Below, piece by piece: positions 1 to 7,979 of a DNA stretch of 64,000 nt. The first letter of the stretch is position 1; every line of letters begins with the position of its first letter. Source of the DNA: Mycolicibacterium mageritense (GTDB lineage Bacteria > Actinomycetota > Actinomycetes > Mycobacteriales > Mycobacteriaceae). Location: assembly GCF_010727475.1 (NCBI RefSeq), contig NZ_AP022567.1, forward strand, positions 620,001 to 684,000, in the 5' to 3' direction. The position numbers and the translations under genes were made by a program. The notes beneath the pieces are model-generated. The model ran no database searches. It had not been told where the DNA came from and saw nothing but the letters and a program-made list of their open reading frames with translations.

Positions 1-28
1 GACTTTCTCGGCGCGAGACTTCTCTGCG

Positions 29-86
29 CGAGCAGACGCGTAGGTACCCGAAAACGCGCATTTCCGGGTACCTAGCTGTCTGCTCG
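29..86. repeat. Palindromic intergenic repeat, family A copy 1
   Basis: Bases 29-37 (CGAGCAGAC) pair with 78-86 (GTCTGCTCG), and bases 41-50 pair perfectly with 65-74, leaving a 14-base loop. It starts three bases beyond the metB stop, so it could act as a hairpin terminator for that minus-strand gene. There is no clear U-tract. Related elements lie at 26500-26557 and 47832-47893. Confidence 0.75.
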
Positions 87-89
87 GCG

Positions 90-1247
90 TCAGGACTTGA
101 GGGCCTGCTCCAGGTCGGCCAGCAGGTCGGCCGCGTGCTCGATACCGACCGACAGGCGCACCAGGTCGTCCGGCACCTCGAGCTGCGAGCCCGCCGTCGA
201 CGCATGCGTCATCGCACCGGGGTACTCGATCAGCGACTCGACGCCGCCCAGCGACTCGGCGAGGATGAAAACCTCGGTACGAGCGCACAATTCGCGCGCA
301 GCCTGCGGGCCACCCCGCAGCCGCACCGACACCATGCCACCGAACGCGCTCATCTGCCGCGCCGCCACGTCGTGATTGGGATGGTCGGGCAGGCCCGGGT
401 ACAGCACGGTCTCCACCGCGGGATGGCCGTCGAGGAACTCGGCGACCAGCATCGCGTTCTCACTGTGCTGCCGCATCCGCAGCACCAGGGTCTTGAGCCC
501 GCGCATGGTGAGGTAGGCATCGAACGGCCCGGGCACGCCACCTGCGCCGTTCTGCAGGAATGCGAAGGCCGTGTCGAGTTCCTCACTGTTGGTCAGCAGC
601 GCCCCACCCACGACGTCGGAGTGCCCGCCGATGTACTTGGTGGTCGAATGCAAGACGATGTCCGCACCGAGCAGCAACGGCTGCTGCAGGGCCGGCGACG
701 CAAAGGTGTTGTCCACCAACACCTTCACGCCTGATGTGGAGGCGATCTGCACGATCGCCGAGATGTCGGCGATCGACAGCAGCGGGTTGGTGGGCGTCTC
801 CACCCAGATGAGCTTGGTCTGCGGCGTGATCGCCGAGCGCACCGCGTCGAGGTCGGTCAGCGGCGCTGGCGTGTGGGTGATGCCCCATTGCGTGAACACC
901 TTGTCGATGAGGCGGAACGTGCCGCCGTAGGCGTCGTCGGGAATCACGACGTGATCGCCCGGACGCAGCACCGCACGCAACGCACAGTCGGTGGCTGCCA
1001 TGCCGGAGCTGAACGCCCGCCCGTAGGTCGCCTCCTCCACCGCGGCGAGCGACGCTTCCAGCGCGGCACGGGTCGGATTACCGGTGCGGGCGTATTCGAA
1101 CCCGCCGCGCAGCCCACCGACACCGTCCTGGGCGAAGGTCGAGCTCGCGTAGATGGGGGTGTTGACGGCACCTGTGCCCGGATCGGGACGGTAACCGGCA
1201 TGGATGGCTTTTGTGGCCAGGCCTTGCCACTTGCGGTGTTCACTCAT
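90..1247 (-). CDS. metB: Cystathionine gamma-synthase
   Basis: PLP enzyme of 385 aa that joins an O-acylated homoserine to cysteine to make cystathionine (forward transsulfuration, cytoplasm). Visible Cys/Met-metabolism motifs are the YxRxxNPT segment at residues 52-59, SGMAA near 81-85, DNTFASP near 179-185, and the cofactor lysine K204 in STTKYIGGHSD. Length is normal for MetB. The ATG start has an AGGG about six bases upstream. It is the counterpart of Rv1079 and lies near cbs as in M. tuberculosis, though membrane-protein genes come between them here. Family members can also act as gamma-lyases, so the reaction direction rests on synteny. Confidence 0.92.
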   Translation of the reverse strand: MSEHRKWQGLATKAIHAGYRPDPGTGAVNTPIYASSTFAQDGVGGLRGGFEYARTGNPTRAALEASLAAVEEATYGRAFSSGMAATDCALRAVLRPGDHVVIPDDAYGGTFRLIDKVFTQWGITHTPAPLTDLDAVRSAITPQTKLIWVETPTNPLLSIADISAIVQIASTSGVKVLVDNTFASPALQQPLLLGADIVLHSTTKYIGGHSDVVGGALLTNSEELDTAFAFLQNGAGGVPGPFDAYLTMRGLKTLVLRMRQHSENAMLVAEFLDGHPAVETVLYPGLPDHPNHDVAARQMSAFGGMVSVRLRGGPQAARELCARTEVFILAESLGGVESLIEYPGAMTHASTAGSQLEVPDDLVRLSVGIEHAADLLADLEQALKS

Positions 1248-1320
1248 AACGCCCTGAGCCTATCGGGATCGACTCTGGCTCGGGGGCGGGGACAGCCTCA
1301 GCCCGTCCGGCGGTACTGCC

Positions 1321-1749
1321 TCAGCTGCGCAATTTTCGCCCGTACCGGTCGGGAATCGAGCGGGAGAACATCATGATGGCGTCCACCAGGGCCCAGATGC
1401 CGACGGCGAACAACAAAAAGAAACCGACGATCAGAATTGACGTCAGAATGCCGAGCACTCCCAGTGTCAGCTGGATCGCTCCGATGGTGGTGGAGCCGAT
1501 GTAGAAACGCCCGATGCCGAAACCACCGAGGAACAACTGCAGTAGCCCGGCCACGACAGCCGACTTGTCGGAGAGCGGCTGGCCGGTGGCAGGGTCACGA
1601 CCGAAGGGCGCCTGCGGATCAACCGCATGGGCGCCGTAGGGCTGCGGCTGGCCCGGATATCCGGAGGGTGGCGGCGGATAGCCACCGTAGGAAGGAAAGC
1701 CTTGTGGGGGTACCCCGGGCACATCTCCAGGTTGATTCGGCATCGACAT
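1321..1749 (-). CDS. Proline-rich TM2-domain membrane protein
   Basis: Protein of 142 aa. A proline, glycine and tyrosine-rich cytoplasmic-type leader (first about 60 residues) is followed by a TM2 domain: SDKSAVVAGLLQLFLGG, then GIGRFYIG, then a second hydrophobic stretch ending IWALVDAIMMF. Two to three membrane segments are expected. The start at 1749 is preferred over an upstream possibility at 1830 because a GGGGG Shine-Dalgarno lies six bases before it. The function of TM2 proteins is not defined. The proline-rich leader is shared in style with three more membrane proteins downstream. Confidence 0.8.
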   Translation of the reverse strand: MSMPNQPGDVPGVPPQGFPSYGGYPPPPSGYPGQPQPYGAHAVDPQAPFGRDPATGQPLSDKSAVVAGLLQLFLGGFGIGRFYIGSTTIGAIQLTLGVLGILTSILIVGFFLLFAVGIWALVDAIMMFSRSIPDRYGRKLRS

Positions 1750-1831
1750 CGTGACCCCCAACTTCCTTGAACCGCACCGATTTCGACTGGAATCGGTGTC
1801 GGAACAGTAGCGTAGACCGAAACCGAACACG

Positions 1832-1865
1832 TACTGGGCCTGACGCGAAAACGTCAGGCCCAGTA
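1832..1865 (-). terminator. Strong hairpin after the proline-rich membrane gene
   Basis: A perfect 14-bp stem (1832-1845 with 1852-1865) closes a six-base loop CGAAAA. It lies 16 bases beyond the stop of the minus-strand gene ending at 1882. No U-run follows, so it is a stem-only terminator candidate. Confidence 0.65.
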
Positions 1866-1881
1866 ATTGCGTGGCGCGGTT

Positions 1882-2868
1882 TTACGGTGTCAACGGCGCG
1901 ACCTGGCCGCCGGTCAGGCGACGGTAGGTGTACACGAGGAACAGCATCGCGACAGGGATCGCCACGATGACGCCGATGCCGCAGGCGAGCTCGCCGACCA
2001 GGATGATCGCGAACATCACGACGTACGCGAGGATTGCGTTCGCGAAGTTGTTCTTCACCAGTTCGAAGCTGGCCTTGATCGCATCGATCGGCGAGAGGTT
2101 GCGCTCGATCAGTATCACCGCGGTGAACATTGTGAACAGCGCGACCACGATGGAGCCGATGATGATGATGCCGCCGATCGCAGACGCGATGCCGATCAGC
2201 AGGTGGGCGACGATGAACGCGCCGACGTTGCGCGGCTTGAAGAACGAGCCGACGGTGACGGGCTGACCGTTGGCGATGTCGAGGACACCGCCGATGAACG
2301 CCGACGAGATGACCGCGGCCACAACCAGCAGCACGATGGCGCCGACGATGAGCAGCACGAAGGTCAGGGCCACCGAGCCGCCGCCGATGTCCGCGGAACC
2401 GGTGACATTGCCGTATTCGTCAACCTCGTAGCTGCCGCTTGCCGCCGACGCGAACAGCGGCGCCAGGGCGAGGAAATAGACGATCAGACCGAGGATGCCG
2501 AGGATCGCACCGTAGACCAGCGATGCGACCAGAAGCGGTGCCGCGTTCTTGGTGAACTTGTTCCACGCCCACGAGAATCCATCGCCGACGCTGTACGCCG
2601 CGCCTCCCGGACCATAGCCCGGAGCGGCCGGCGGGTATCCCGGGCCACCGCCCTGATAGCCGCCTGCGGGCGGAGGCGGCGGGTACGCGCCCCCACCCGG
2701 AGGAGGCGGGGGTGGATAGCCTCCCGGCGGGGGCGGCGGATGCCCTCCGGGTGACGGGTGAGGTGGGTAGGCACCGCCCGGAGGTGGCGGCGGAAAACCA
2801 CCCTGTGGCGGGGGATATCCCCCGGGAGGGGGCGGATAGCCGCCAGGAGGCGGTGGTGGATTCGTCAT
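1882..2868 (-). CDS. Proline-rich multi-pass membrane protein
   Basis: 328 aa. The first about 90 residues are repeats of the PPPPGGYP type. A membrane domain follows with about five or six hydrophobic segments, including a glycine/isoleucine-rich stretch near 225-250 and the soluble loop SPIDAIKASFELVKNNF. The second half resembles DUF975/YciC-type integral membrane proteins rather than the RDD domain of the M. tuberculosis proline-rich antigen (Rv1078), although gene position and leader composition are reminiscent of it. It may take part in membrane organisation. No enzymatic motif is visible. The ATG at 2868 is taken as start but has no strong ribosome-binding site. Confidence 0.8.
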   Translation of the reverse strand: MTNPPPPPGGYPPPPGGYPPPQGGFPPPPPGGAYPPHPSPGGHPPPPPGGYPPPPPPGGGAYPPPPPAGGYQGGGPGYPPAAPGYGPGGAAYSVGDGFSWAWNKFTKNAAPLLVASLVYGAILGILGLIVYFLALAPLFASAASGSYEVDEYGNVTGSADIGGGSVALTFVLLIVGAIVLLVVAAVISSAFIGGVLDIANGQPVTVGSFFKPRNVGAFIVAHLLIGIASAIGGIIIIGSIVVALFTMFTAVILIERNLSPIDAIKASFELVKNNFANAILAYVVMFAIILVGELACGIGVIVAIPVAMLFLVYTYRRLTGGQVAPLTP

Positions 2869-3001
2869 GCGTACTTTTTTACAGGTACGTACGCACGATG
2901 AACAGGATTTCTACAGTGAACGTTCGGCTGTGCCTCGTTATTTGCCCGAAAGGTCAAGGCAAAGCCCGCAATCAGCGTCTATGTTCGACGCGCCGGGCAG
3001 G

Positions 3002-3421
3002 TCATACGCGCAGTGAGACGAACGGCTCGAACGGCAGGTTTCGGACGACGAACCAAATCGACACCACCACCAACGTGATGACTGCCGACCATCGCCAGTG
3101 TTGCCAGCTGCGCACCCGGCGGTTGGCAAGACGCCCGTACGTCCACGCCGCGTAGGCCCACGCCAAAAACATCAGCGCGATCAAGCCGACCGCGTTAAAC
3201 CTAAGCGCTGCAAGGACATCGCCGTGCAGAAGGGAATAGATCATGCGCAGGCTGCCGCATCCGGGGCAGTCGATGCCCAAGAGGAGTTTCGTCGGGCACA
3301 CCGGCAAAGGGCCGCCGGGGGTGGTCGGATCACCGACCCACACAGCCACACAGGCACACCCCGCCAGTGCGGCCACGCCCAGTGGCGCGCCCAGGCGGGG
3401 TGTGACGGCGAGGGTGAACAT
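3002..3421 (-). CDS. DUF2752 membrane protein
   Basis: 139 aa, with an N-terminal hydrophobic segment, the DUF2752 signature CPTKLLLGIDCPGCGSLR near residues 42-59, and two further membrane segments. The invariant CPGCG cysteines are present. The family has no assigned biochemical role. It starts six bases after the stop of the upstream CD225-like gene, so the two are probably co-transcribed. Small CD225 proteins and DUF2752 proteins are often neighbours in actinobacteria (recalled, not searched). Confidence 0.82.
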   Translation of the reverse strand: MFTLAVTPRLGAPLGVAALAGCACVAVWVGDPTTPGGPLPVCPTKLLLGIDCPGCGSLRMIYSLLHGDVLAALRFNAVGLIALMFLAWAYAAWTYGRLANRRVRSWQHWRWSAVITLVVVSIWFVVRNLPFEPFVSLRV

Positions 3422-3427
3422 GACCGG

Positions 3428-3778
3428 TCAGTACGAGCTCGGTACCGAACTCACCGCCGCGGCAATGACGATGATGTAGAAGACGACGGCCGCGACCGAT
3501 ACGACGACACCGGCGATCGCGCCCCAGATGGCGAACTTCTTGGCATCGTCAGCGGCCTGCTGCGCCTCGGCGTAACGACCCTGCGCCCACAAACCGGACA
3601 CCTGGGTCGACTTGACGATCGCAACGATGCCCAACGGCAGACAACACAGCACTGTCGACAGGATCGCCCACACCAGATTGTTGTCAGGAGGGAAACCACC
3701 TGGCCCTGGCTGAAATCCGCCATACGGCGGCGGGGGCGGCGGGTAACCGCCAGGAGGTGGCGGCGGGTAGTAGGACAT
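3428..3778 (-). CDS. CD225/dispanin-like proline-rich small membrane protein, copy 2
   Basis: 116 aa. A proline/glycine/tyrosine leader (about 30 aa) is followed by the CD225 core: NNLVWAILSTVLCCLPLG as first membrane segment, a soluble loop with KSTQVSGLWAQGRY and AQQAADDAKKFAIWG, and a C-terminal membrane segment. The start at 3778 (MSYYPPPP) is chosen over a longer reading to 3811 because a GGAAGG lies just before it. It is a tandem paralogue of the 3892-4239 gene, with near-identical loop sequence. The CD225 family includes eukaryotic IFITM proteins; the bacterial role is unknown. Confidence 0.85.
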   Translation of the reverse strand: MSYYPPPPPGGYPPPPPPYGGFQPGPGGFPPDNNLVWAILSTVLCCLPLGIVAIVKSTQVSGLWAQGRYAEAQQAADDAKKFAIWGAIAGVVVSVAAVVFYIIVIAAAVSSVPSSY

Positions 3779-3891
3779 CAACACCTTCCAGGAGTGGAAT
3801 CGATCCGGCACCCCGCCGCGGCAGCATGTGCACAGAGGCTGCCACGGCGGTTGCCGCGCTGAGACTCACTACCGACCGGACGAGTCGCCGG

Positions 3892-4239
3892 TCAGTACGA
3901 AGTCACCGAAGCCGAGAACGCACCAGTCGCAACGAGGAAGATGATCCAGATCACCGAAAAGGCGACGCCTGCGATGGCGCCCCAGATGGCGAACTTCTTG
4001 GCATCGTCGGCAGCCTGCTGCGCCTCGGCGAACCGGCCCTGCGCCCACAGTCCGGATACCTGGGTGGACTTGTAGATCGCGAACGCCCCGACGGGAATGC
4101 AGCACAGGATGGTCGACAAGATCGCCCACACCAGATTGTTGTCCGGCGGCGCACCCTGCGGTCCGGGTGGTCCATACCCGCCCTGCGGCGGCGGAGGAGG
4201 CGGATAACCGCCGGGAGGAGGAGGTGGGTACTCGGTCAT
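3892..4239 (-). CDS. CD225/dispanin-like proline-rich small membrane protein, copy 1
   Basis: 115 aa, with the same plan as the next gene: PPPPPGGYPPPP leader, then NNLVWAILSTILCCIPVG membrane segment, the conserved loop with KSTQVSGLWAQGRF, and a final membrane segment. A GGAAGG lies six bases before the ATG. The leader and the last 20 residues differ most from the tandem copy, while the loop is almost identical, which suggests an old duplication with selection on the loop. Confidence 0.85.
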   Translation of the reverse strand: MTEYPPPPPGGYPPPPPPQGGYGPPGPQGAPPDNNLVWAILSTILCCIPVGAFAIYKSTQVSGLWAQGRFAEAQQAADDAKKFAIWGAIAGVAFSVIWIIFLVATGAFSASVTSY

Positions 4240-4323
4240 GGGTGCCTTCCGCTAAGAGTTTGCTAGCAACAAGCGAGCTCACACTACCTGAGAAGTCGCT
4301 GACAGCAACGGTTCTGCAGTACC

Positions 4324-5718
4324 TCAGCTCCGACGTGCACCCTCGGACAAGAAACCGAGCAGATCGTGCCGGGTCAGCACGCCGACCGGCTTGCCCTCCT
4401 CGACCACCATCACTGCGTCGGATTCGCGCAGATTCTTCGCCGCGGTGCTGACCAGTTCGCCGGCCCCGATCAGCGGCAGCGGGGGGCTCATGTGGTCAGC
4501 GACCGCATCGGCCAGTTTGGCGCGGCCCTCGAACACCGCCGACAGGAGTTCGCGCTCCGACACGCTGCCCGCCACTTCGCCGGCCATCACGGGCGGTTCG
4601 GCACCGACCACCGGCATCTGGGATACACCGTATTCGCGCAGGATGCCGATGGCGTCGCGCACGGTTTCCGACGGGTGGGTGTGCACCAGGTCCGGCAGCG
4701 CACCGGATTTGCCGCGCAGCACGTCTCCGACGGTCGACTGTTCGACGGAGCCGTCCAGCCGGCTGCGCAGGAACCCGTACGACGACATCCACGCGTCGTT
4801 GAAAATCTTTGAGAGATAACCACGCCCGCCGTCGGGCAGCAGTACCACCACGAGCGAGTCGGGCCCGGCCTTGCGGGCCACTTCGAGCGCGGCGACCACG
4901 GCCATGCCGCACGAACCGCCGACCAGCAGGGCTTCCTCACGCGCCAGGCGACGTGTCATATCGAACGAATCGGCGTCGGAAACCGCGATGATCTCGTCGG
5001 GCACCGTCGGGTCGTAGGCGCTGGGCCAGAAGTCCTCGCCGACACCCTCCACCAGGTACGGCCGCCCGGTGCCGCCGGAGTACACCGACCCCTCGGGGTC
5101 GGCCCCGATGATCTGCACCTTTCCGCCGGACGCCTCCTTGAGGTAGCGCCCGGTGCCGGTGATGGTGCCGCCGGTGCCGACGCCCGCGACGAAGTGCGTG
5201 ACCTTGCCGTCGGTGTCGGCCCAGATCTCCGGGCCCGTCGTCTCGTAGTGCGACTCCGGCCCCATCGGGTTGGAGTACTGGTCAGGCTTCCACGCGCCGT
5301 CGATCTCGGTGACCAGGCGGTTGGACACGCTGTAGTAGCTGTCCGGGTGGTCGGGCGGCACCGCCGTCGGGCACACCACGACCTCGGCACCGTACGCGCG
5401 CAACACATTCCGCTTGTCTTCGCTGACCTTGTCGGGGCATACGAAGATGCACTTGTAACCCCGTTGCTGGGCCACGAGCGCCAGCCCGACGCCGGTGTTG
5501 CCCGAGGTCGGCTCGACGATGGTGCCGCCCGGTTTGAGTTCGCCGCTGGCCTCGGCCGCGTCGATCATCTTGATCGCGATGCGGTCCTTGGCGCTGCCAC
5601 CCGGGTTGAGGTACTCGATTTTCGCGGCCACCACGCCCGCGCCTTCTGGGACAACCGAGTTCAGCTGTACCAGAGGGGTATTGCCGATGAGCTCACTGAC
5701 GTGCTTGGCGATGCGCAT
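4324..5718 (-). CDS. cbs: Cystathionine beta-synthase
   Basis: PLP enzyme of 464 aa that condenses serine with homocysteine to cystathionine (reverse transsulfuration, cytoplasm). The N-terminal catalytic domain carries the cofactor lysine K44 in PGGSAKDR and the phosphate-binding TSGNTG. Two CBS domains fill residues about 340-460. In the M. tuberculosis enzyme (Rv1077) the regulatory region responds to S-adenosylmethionine. The ATG at 5718 (MRIAKHV) matches the M. tuberculosis start. A GTG two codons upstream is possible, and neither has a good ribosome-binding site. lipU ends 29 bases upstream, so the pair may share a transcript. Confidence 0.93.
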   Translation of the reverse strand: MRIAKHVSELIGNTPLVQLNSVVPEGAGVVAAKIEYLNPGGSAKDRIAIKMIDAAEASGELKPGGTIVEPTSGNTGVGLALVAQQRGYKCIFVCPDKVSEDKRNVLRAYGAEVVVCPTAVPPDHPDSYYSVSNRLVTEIDGAWKPDQYSNPMGPESHYETTGPEIWADTDGKVTHFVAGVGTGGTITGTGRYLKEASGGKVQIIGADPEGSVYSGGTGRPYLVEGVGEDFWPSAYDPTVPDEIIAVSDADSFDMTRRLAREEALLVGGSCGMAVVAALEVARKAGPDSLVVVLLPDGGRGYLSKIFNDAWMSSYGFLRSRLDGSVEQSTVGDVLRGKSGALPDLVHTHPSETVRDAIGILREYGVSQMPVVGAEPPVMAGEVAGSVSERELLSAVFEGRAKLADAVADHMSPPLPLIGAGELVSTAAKNLRESDAVMVVEEGKPVGVLTRHDLLGFLSEGARRS

Positions 5719-5747
5719 ATGCACATCGTCTCAGGCCCGCAAAAGGC

Positions 5748-6785
5748 TCACCAGGTGGCCTCGCGAATGTACTCGCCGATCTGGCGCAACGAGCGCGTCG
5801 CTTCGGACACGAAGGGCGTCGCGAGCTGGAATACGTGCATCTGACCGGGCCAAACGCGGACCTCCACCGGAACGCCGGCGGCGGCGAGCATGTGGGCGGC
5901 TTTCCGTGCATCGCTGATCAGAACCTCGGAACCCGACACGTGGATGAGCGTGCGCGGCAGCCCCGGCTCGATGTGGTCGAGCGGCTCGTAGACATCCTCG
6001 CCCTTGCGGCCGGCCGCGCGCTCGACGAGCGCGACGAGAGCGCCGAACGCCGAGGCCGGGAACATCGCGTCGCGGTGAATGTTCGGGTGGTTGGCGCGCG
6101 CGGTGTTGTCGATCTCGAACAGCGGTGACATCGTGACCAGGGCCGCGGGTTCTTCGCCCTCGGCCAGCAGCCGCTCGGCCAGCGCCAGCCCCAGGTATCC
6201 GCCCGCGGAATCGCCCGCCAGGACGATCTGCTCGGGCTCGTAGCCCGTGAGCCGCAGCCAGTGGTAGGCGTCGTAACAGTCGTCGACCGCGGTGCCCACA
6301 GAGTGCTTGGGAACCATCCGGTAGTCCACGACTAGCACCGGGCTGTCGGCGTACTGCGACAGCGACGTCACGATGCCCGAGTGCGTGTTCGCGCCGCACG
6401 TCAGGAAGGCGCCACCGTGCAGGTACAGGATGACGCTGCGCTTGCCGTCGGCAGGCAGCACGCCGTCAGCCCGCACGAGTCGAGCGGTGCAGTTGGGCAG
6501 GCCGATCGTGGCCTTGATGGTGCCTGGAGCGGGGCGCATGAGCCGCGCCGCGAAGTTCACGACTCCGAATGGCCACGGCAAATGCGGAGCATGGCTACCA
6601 ATTGCCAGGACCGGTCGGATTGTCAGCATCGCCGCCAGCGAAGCCAGTCGGCCCCCGAGGCTCGGGCCGTCTTCCACGACCTCTACGGGCGCCCAGTCAC
6701 TGACCGGATACTTCCGCGCGCGGTGCACTCTAGCTGGACTTATGCCAGCACGATGGGACCGCGAGACCTTACTCGGTGCAGTCAT
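5748..6785 (-). CDS. lipU: HSL-family lipase/esterase LipU
   Basis: 345 aa hormone-sensitive-lipase-type alpha/beta hydrolase. Visible are the oxyanion HGGAF, nucleophile elbow GDSAG, and a C-terminal acid/histidine pair with GQMHVFQ. The start at 6785 (MTAPSKV) is preferred over GTG at 6794 because AGGAAG lies eight bases before the ATG and overlaps the GTG. It is the counterpart of Rv1076, upstream of cbs in both genomes, and probably hydrolyses short or medium acyl esters. No signal peptide is evident. Confidence 0.9.
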   Translation of the reverse strand: MTAPSKVSRSHRAGISPARVHRARKYPVSDWAPVEVVEDGPSLGGRLASLAAMLTIRPVLAIGSHAPHLPWPFGVVNFAARLMRPAPGTIKATIGLPNCTARLVRADGVLPADGKRSVILYLHGGAFLTCGANTHSGIVTSLSQYADSPVLVVDYRMVPKHSVGTAVDDCYDAYHWLRLTGYEPEQIVLAGDSAGGYLGLALAERLLAEGEEPAALVTMSPLFEIDNTARANHPNIHRDAMFPASAFGALVALVERAAGRKGEDVYEPLDHIEPGLPRTLIHVSGSEVLISDARKAAHMLAAAGVPVEVRVWPGQMHVFQLATPFVSEATRSLRQIGEYIREATW

Positions 6786-6893
6786 CGCCACCACTTCCTA
6801 CGTCTTTGTAGTGCTCGGTGTGCTACGTCACTCAGACAACCCGGGTAACTTAGCTTGACATCACTAATCTGTTCAACAATCAAAGAATCTGAA

Positions 6894-6917
6894 TTGATAC
6901 CGCACTTGATACCGCAC
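6894..6917. repeat. Perfect 12-bp tandem repeat
   Basis: TTGATACCGCAC occurs twice in direct tandem (6894-6905 and 6906-6917) in the divergent promoter region between lipU and the GDSL esterase gene. Tandem sites of this size can bind a regulator, but nothing else identifies one. Confidence 0.7.
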
Positions 6918-6966
6918 TGTGATCGCTGAACCGGCTCGCCACGCGGAGAACCCGGCGGTTCACACC

Positions 6967-6972
6967 TAAACT
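6967..6972 (+). promoter_or_regulatory. -10 element predicting a leaderless start
   Basis: TAAACT fits the mycobacterial TANNNT -10 element and lies seven bases before the GTG at 6980, which has no Shine-Dalgarno. Transcription would begin at the start codon. Confidence 0.5.
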
Positions 6973-6979
6973 GAATTTC

Positions 6980-7945
6980 GTGGGCTCAAGAAGTCGTGCT
7001 CCTCGCGTCCGCAGATCGACCGTCGCCGTCGCGGCGGCAGCGACGCTCGCGTCGACCGGCACCGCATATTTCGGGGCCCGCAACCTACTGACCGGGCAGG
7101 CGGCCAAAGCCCGCCGCGTCATCCCGAAATCCTGGGATGTGCCGCCCCGCGCCGACGGCGTGTACACCGCAGGCGGCGGACCGGTGCAGCGCTGGGAACG
7201 CGGAGTCCCGTTCGACCTGCACCTGATGATCTTCGGCGATTCAACCGCCACCGGCTACGGCTGCCATGTGGCCGACGAAGTTCCCGGCGTGCTCATCGCG
7301 CGGGGTGTCGCCGAGCAGACCGGCAAGCGAATCCGGTTGAGCACCAAGGCGATTGTGGGAGCCACATCGAAGGGCCTGTCGGGGCAGATCGACGCCATGT
7401 TCGTGGCCGGACCGCCACCGGATGCCGCCGTGATCATGATCGGCGCCAACGACATCACCAAGCCCAACGGCATCGGGGCGTCGGCGCGCAGGCTGGGCGC
7501 CGCGGTGCGCCGGTTACGGTCGGCCGGTGCGGTCGTCGTGGTCGGCACGTGCCCGGACTTCGGCGTGATCACCGCCATCCCTCAGCCGCTGCGCTGGTAC
7601 GCGCGCAACCGCGGCCTGCGGCTCGCGCGCGCCCAGGCCGGCGTCGTACGCGCGGCCGGTGGTGTCCCGGTGCCGTTCTCCGATCTGCTGGCGCCCGAGT
7701 TCTACAAGGCGCCCGAGCTGCTGTTCTCCGAGGACATGTTCCATCCGTCGGCGGCCGGCTACGCACTGGCGGCCAAGCAGCTTTTGCCCGCACTGTGTAA
7801 TGCCTTGGGCGAGTGGGATGGTGACGCGGCGCTGGAGACCGGCGCCGCCGATACCAGCACATTGCTGACCCGGCTCGGCAGCATGAGCAGGCTATGGCGG
7901 CGTTCCACCGGGGTGCCCGCGCCCATCGTGGTACCCGCGGGTTAA
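6980..7945 (+). CDS. SGNH/GDSL esterase (Rv1075c-like)
   Basis: 321 aa with an arginine-rich N-terminus and one hydrophobic segment (residues about 14-32), so exported or membrane-anchored. SGNH blocks are in order: FGDSTATG with nucleophile S88, GANDI near 155, and the catalytic Asp/His pair in SEDMFHPSAAGY. The M. tuberculosis counterpart Rv1075c is known as a surface esterase. GTG is used as start with no ribosome-binding site but a well-placed -10 element, consistent with leaderless translation. fadA3 follows 34 bases downstream with its own regulatory box. Confidence 0.87.
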   Translation: MGSRSRAPRVRRSTVAVAAAATLASTGTAYFGARNLLTGQAAKARRVIPKSWDVPPRADGVYTAGGGPVQRWERGVPFDLHLMIFGDSTATGYGCHVADEVPGVLIARGVAEQTGKRIRLSTKAIVGATSKGLSGQIDAMFVAGPPPDAAVIMIGANDITKPNGIGASARRLGAAVRRLRSAGAVVVVGTCPDFGVITAIPQPLRWYARNRGLRLARAQAGVVRAAGGVPVPFSDLLAPEFYKAPELLFSEDMFHPSAAGYALAAKQLLPALCNALGEWDGDAALETGAADTSTLLTRLGSMSRLWRRSTGVPAPIVVPAG

Positions 7946-7954
7946 GTTCCTTTC

Positions 7955-7968
7955 TAGAACACGATCTA
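7955..7968 (+). promoter_or_regulatory. KstR-like operator upstream of fadA3
   Basis: The segment within CTAGAACACGATCTAG fits the KstR consensus TNNAACNNGTTNNA with one mismatch (GAT for GTT). It is 12 bases before the fadA3 ATG, a position where a bound repressor would block transcription. KstR controls sterol and propionate-type lipid catabolism in mycobacteria. Confidence 0.5.
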
Positions 7969-7979
7969 GGGAGCCTGTC

